Positions 62,601 to 64,000 of a DNA stretch of 64,000 nt are shown here, piece by piece. The DNA is taken from assembly GCA_013396995.1 (NCBI GenBank), contig VWZP01002217.1, positions 144,186 to 208,185 of the forward strand. The letters are read 5' to 3'. Positions within the stretch are counted from its first letter, which is position 1. Every line of letters begins with the position of its first letter. The notes under the pieces are model-generated. The model worked only from the letters and a program-made list of their open reading frames with translations, ran no database searches and was not told the origin of the DNA. This stretch comes from Dicaeum eximium (lineage: Eukaryota; Chordata; Aves; Passeriformes; Dicaeidae). Made by a program: the position numbers and the translations under genes.

Positions 62601-64000
62601 CAAACCATGTTTCTAATCTGCTAGAAAGAGTAAGAGTAAGTCATTGATACAACCAAGTAATCAACTGGAGTAGGAAGTAACTTCATTTTTTGGAGGTGTT
62701 TTGTTCAATAGTTTTTATTTTTAAAGGGTGGTGTTTCTACCTTCTCATAAAACAGTTCCGTTATCTGAACCTTTCCTAAAACACCCAAGTTAGTATCCCA
62801 AGTTATGAAGTATTTCTGTAGATAGCATGAATTCTTTTTGTCTTTTCAGGAGTCGTGAATAAATTCCCTGTACAGTGCTTGTTTTTCTGTGCATTCAAGT
62901 GTATCTTTCTGCATTTCTGTAGTACTAAGTTGTAGGCTTAAACTACAAATCCTAGCCTAAGAAAGACTAGAAAACCACAAATCCTAAGAAAGTTAGAAAC
63001 TATGAAAGCTGGTTCTAGTTATGAAGGTTGAACTGAGTCATTTTTATCAAGTTAGAAAGGAAAAGCTTTCCTTGTCTGGAAAGCCTAGTAATTCATTGGG
63101 AATTCTTGAACATCTTGGTCGTGCTGCAAGAGAGCCTGAGGCTTTTTCAGTGCTTTCTGATTCTACTCATCATCAGTGATGGAATATGATGCTTTTCAAA
63201 TTCTTGATGGCATGTTTATGAGGTATCTTTGAAGTACTTTGATGTCTCTTTTCTCAAACTGGCAAAGTTAACCTGTATTAAGTGGAGACATGGACCATGG
63301 AGAGAGCATCTGATGTTCAGCACCAGAGTTTTAGTATGCCGTTTAGTTCTTGTGTTGTGAAACACGTGCTGTAGGGAAATTGCTTAGTCTCTTATGTGTA
63401 TCTTTTTTGGCATACTCAGTTCTACTCACTCCAAGTTTAAAGCAAAAGAACGTCTTTGCTGATGGGAAAACAACTTCTATCCTATTACCCGTTACCCTTA
63501 AAACTTGGTTAACAAGTTAGAAAAAGCTGAGCTATAAGGAATTTCTACAAAATGCTAGTAAGACATACCAAAGACAGTATTTTTTAAAGGATGTTTTAAT
63601 TATGTTGCAGATATTTACGAAAAATTATGACTCGTAGTAATTAGGATTAAAATTTCTGCAGAAGTTATTGATTTTACTTATCAGTTTGTTTTCTGGATGT
63701 GCACATAAATTCACACATAAAAATAAGTAAATCTTTTCCTATGTAGGCCAACATCATCTATATAAATCATGTATTTGAAGTTTTTGCTGAGTATCATATG
63801 AACCAGGCAGAAGCTGTTTTAAGATAAATATTGTAGTTTGCACTAGTATTTTATTTTTTATTCTTCTGGTTTGCATTTTTTTTTAGGACCACATTTTTGT
63901 TGCTGCATTGACTCTATTTGAAAGCATTCTTGCATCTGTTGAGTCAGAAGTTGAATATCTCTCTAATGTCTGGTTCCAATACAAATTCTTATTTATTTTT
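59663..64000 (+). other. NDUFS4: NDUFS4 intron 2, last part in window
   Basis: AT-rich with no gene. No stretch encodes the expected exon 3 residues (DITTLTG onward), so the exon should lie further downstream. Open frames at 61669-61854 and 62076-62300 lack any family match. Confidence 0.7.

Noticed and set aside
63890..64000. Possible NDUFS4 exon 3 after a pyrimidine tract ending TTTTTTTTAG
   Set aside because: The translation in all frames lacks the expected DITTLTG segment and gives unrelated residues.
1..64000. tRNA, rRNA, CRISPR arrays, operons or bacterial elements
   Set aside because: None seen. The sequence is vertebrate nuclear DNA, and no cloverleaf or regularly spaced repeat array with spacers was found.

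Overview
This is vertebrate nuclear DNA, almost certainly from a bird. The evidence is split genes with GT/AG introns, long AT-rich non-coding stretches, and at least six fragments of CR1-type LINEs, the dominant avian retroposon. The recognisable protein residues also resemble avian follistatin. I cannot fix the species from the sequence alone.

Layout. Positions 1-6383 hold the follistatin gene (FST, + strand). The window opens inside its signal-peptide exon and contains exons 2-6, the stop codon at 5365-5367 and an AU-rich 3' UTR with polyadenylation signals. Exon 2 is cut short by a single N at 2216, so its last roughly ten codons and its splice donor are missing from this assembly. Positions 6384-33181 are intergenic: AT-rich, with no gene I can support. 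This stretch carries CR1 fragments, a hAT-like relic, a long A-run, a degenerate tandem repeat of about 85 bp, a 151-bp palindrome and one GC-rich patch I cannot assign.

A CpG-rich promoter region with a 36-base gap leads into the second gene, NDUFS4 (+ strand), which encodes an accessory subunit of mitochondrial complex I. Exon 1 (33182-33267) and exon 2 (54044-54122) are present and join in phase. The roughly 20.8-kb intron between them holds a solo LTR and CR1 copies. The remaining exons appear to lie beyond 64000. FST followed by NDUFS4 in the same orientation is the order known from other amniotes.

The two genes have unrelated roles: FST is a secreted activin antagonist and NDUFS4 is a mitochondrial respiratory-chain subunit. 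They are neighbours by conserved synteny, not by function. I found no new biological system. The best second-look items are assembly breaks marked by single Ns, including a false-looking 377-bp duplication in a CR1 element, and two unassigned repeat structures between 27.8 and 28.4 kb.
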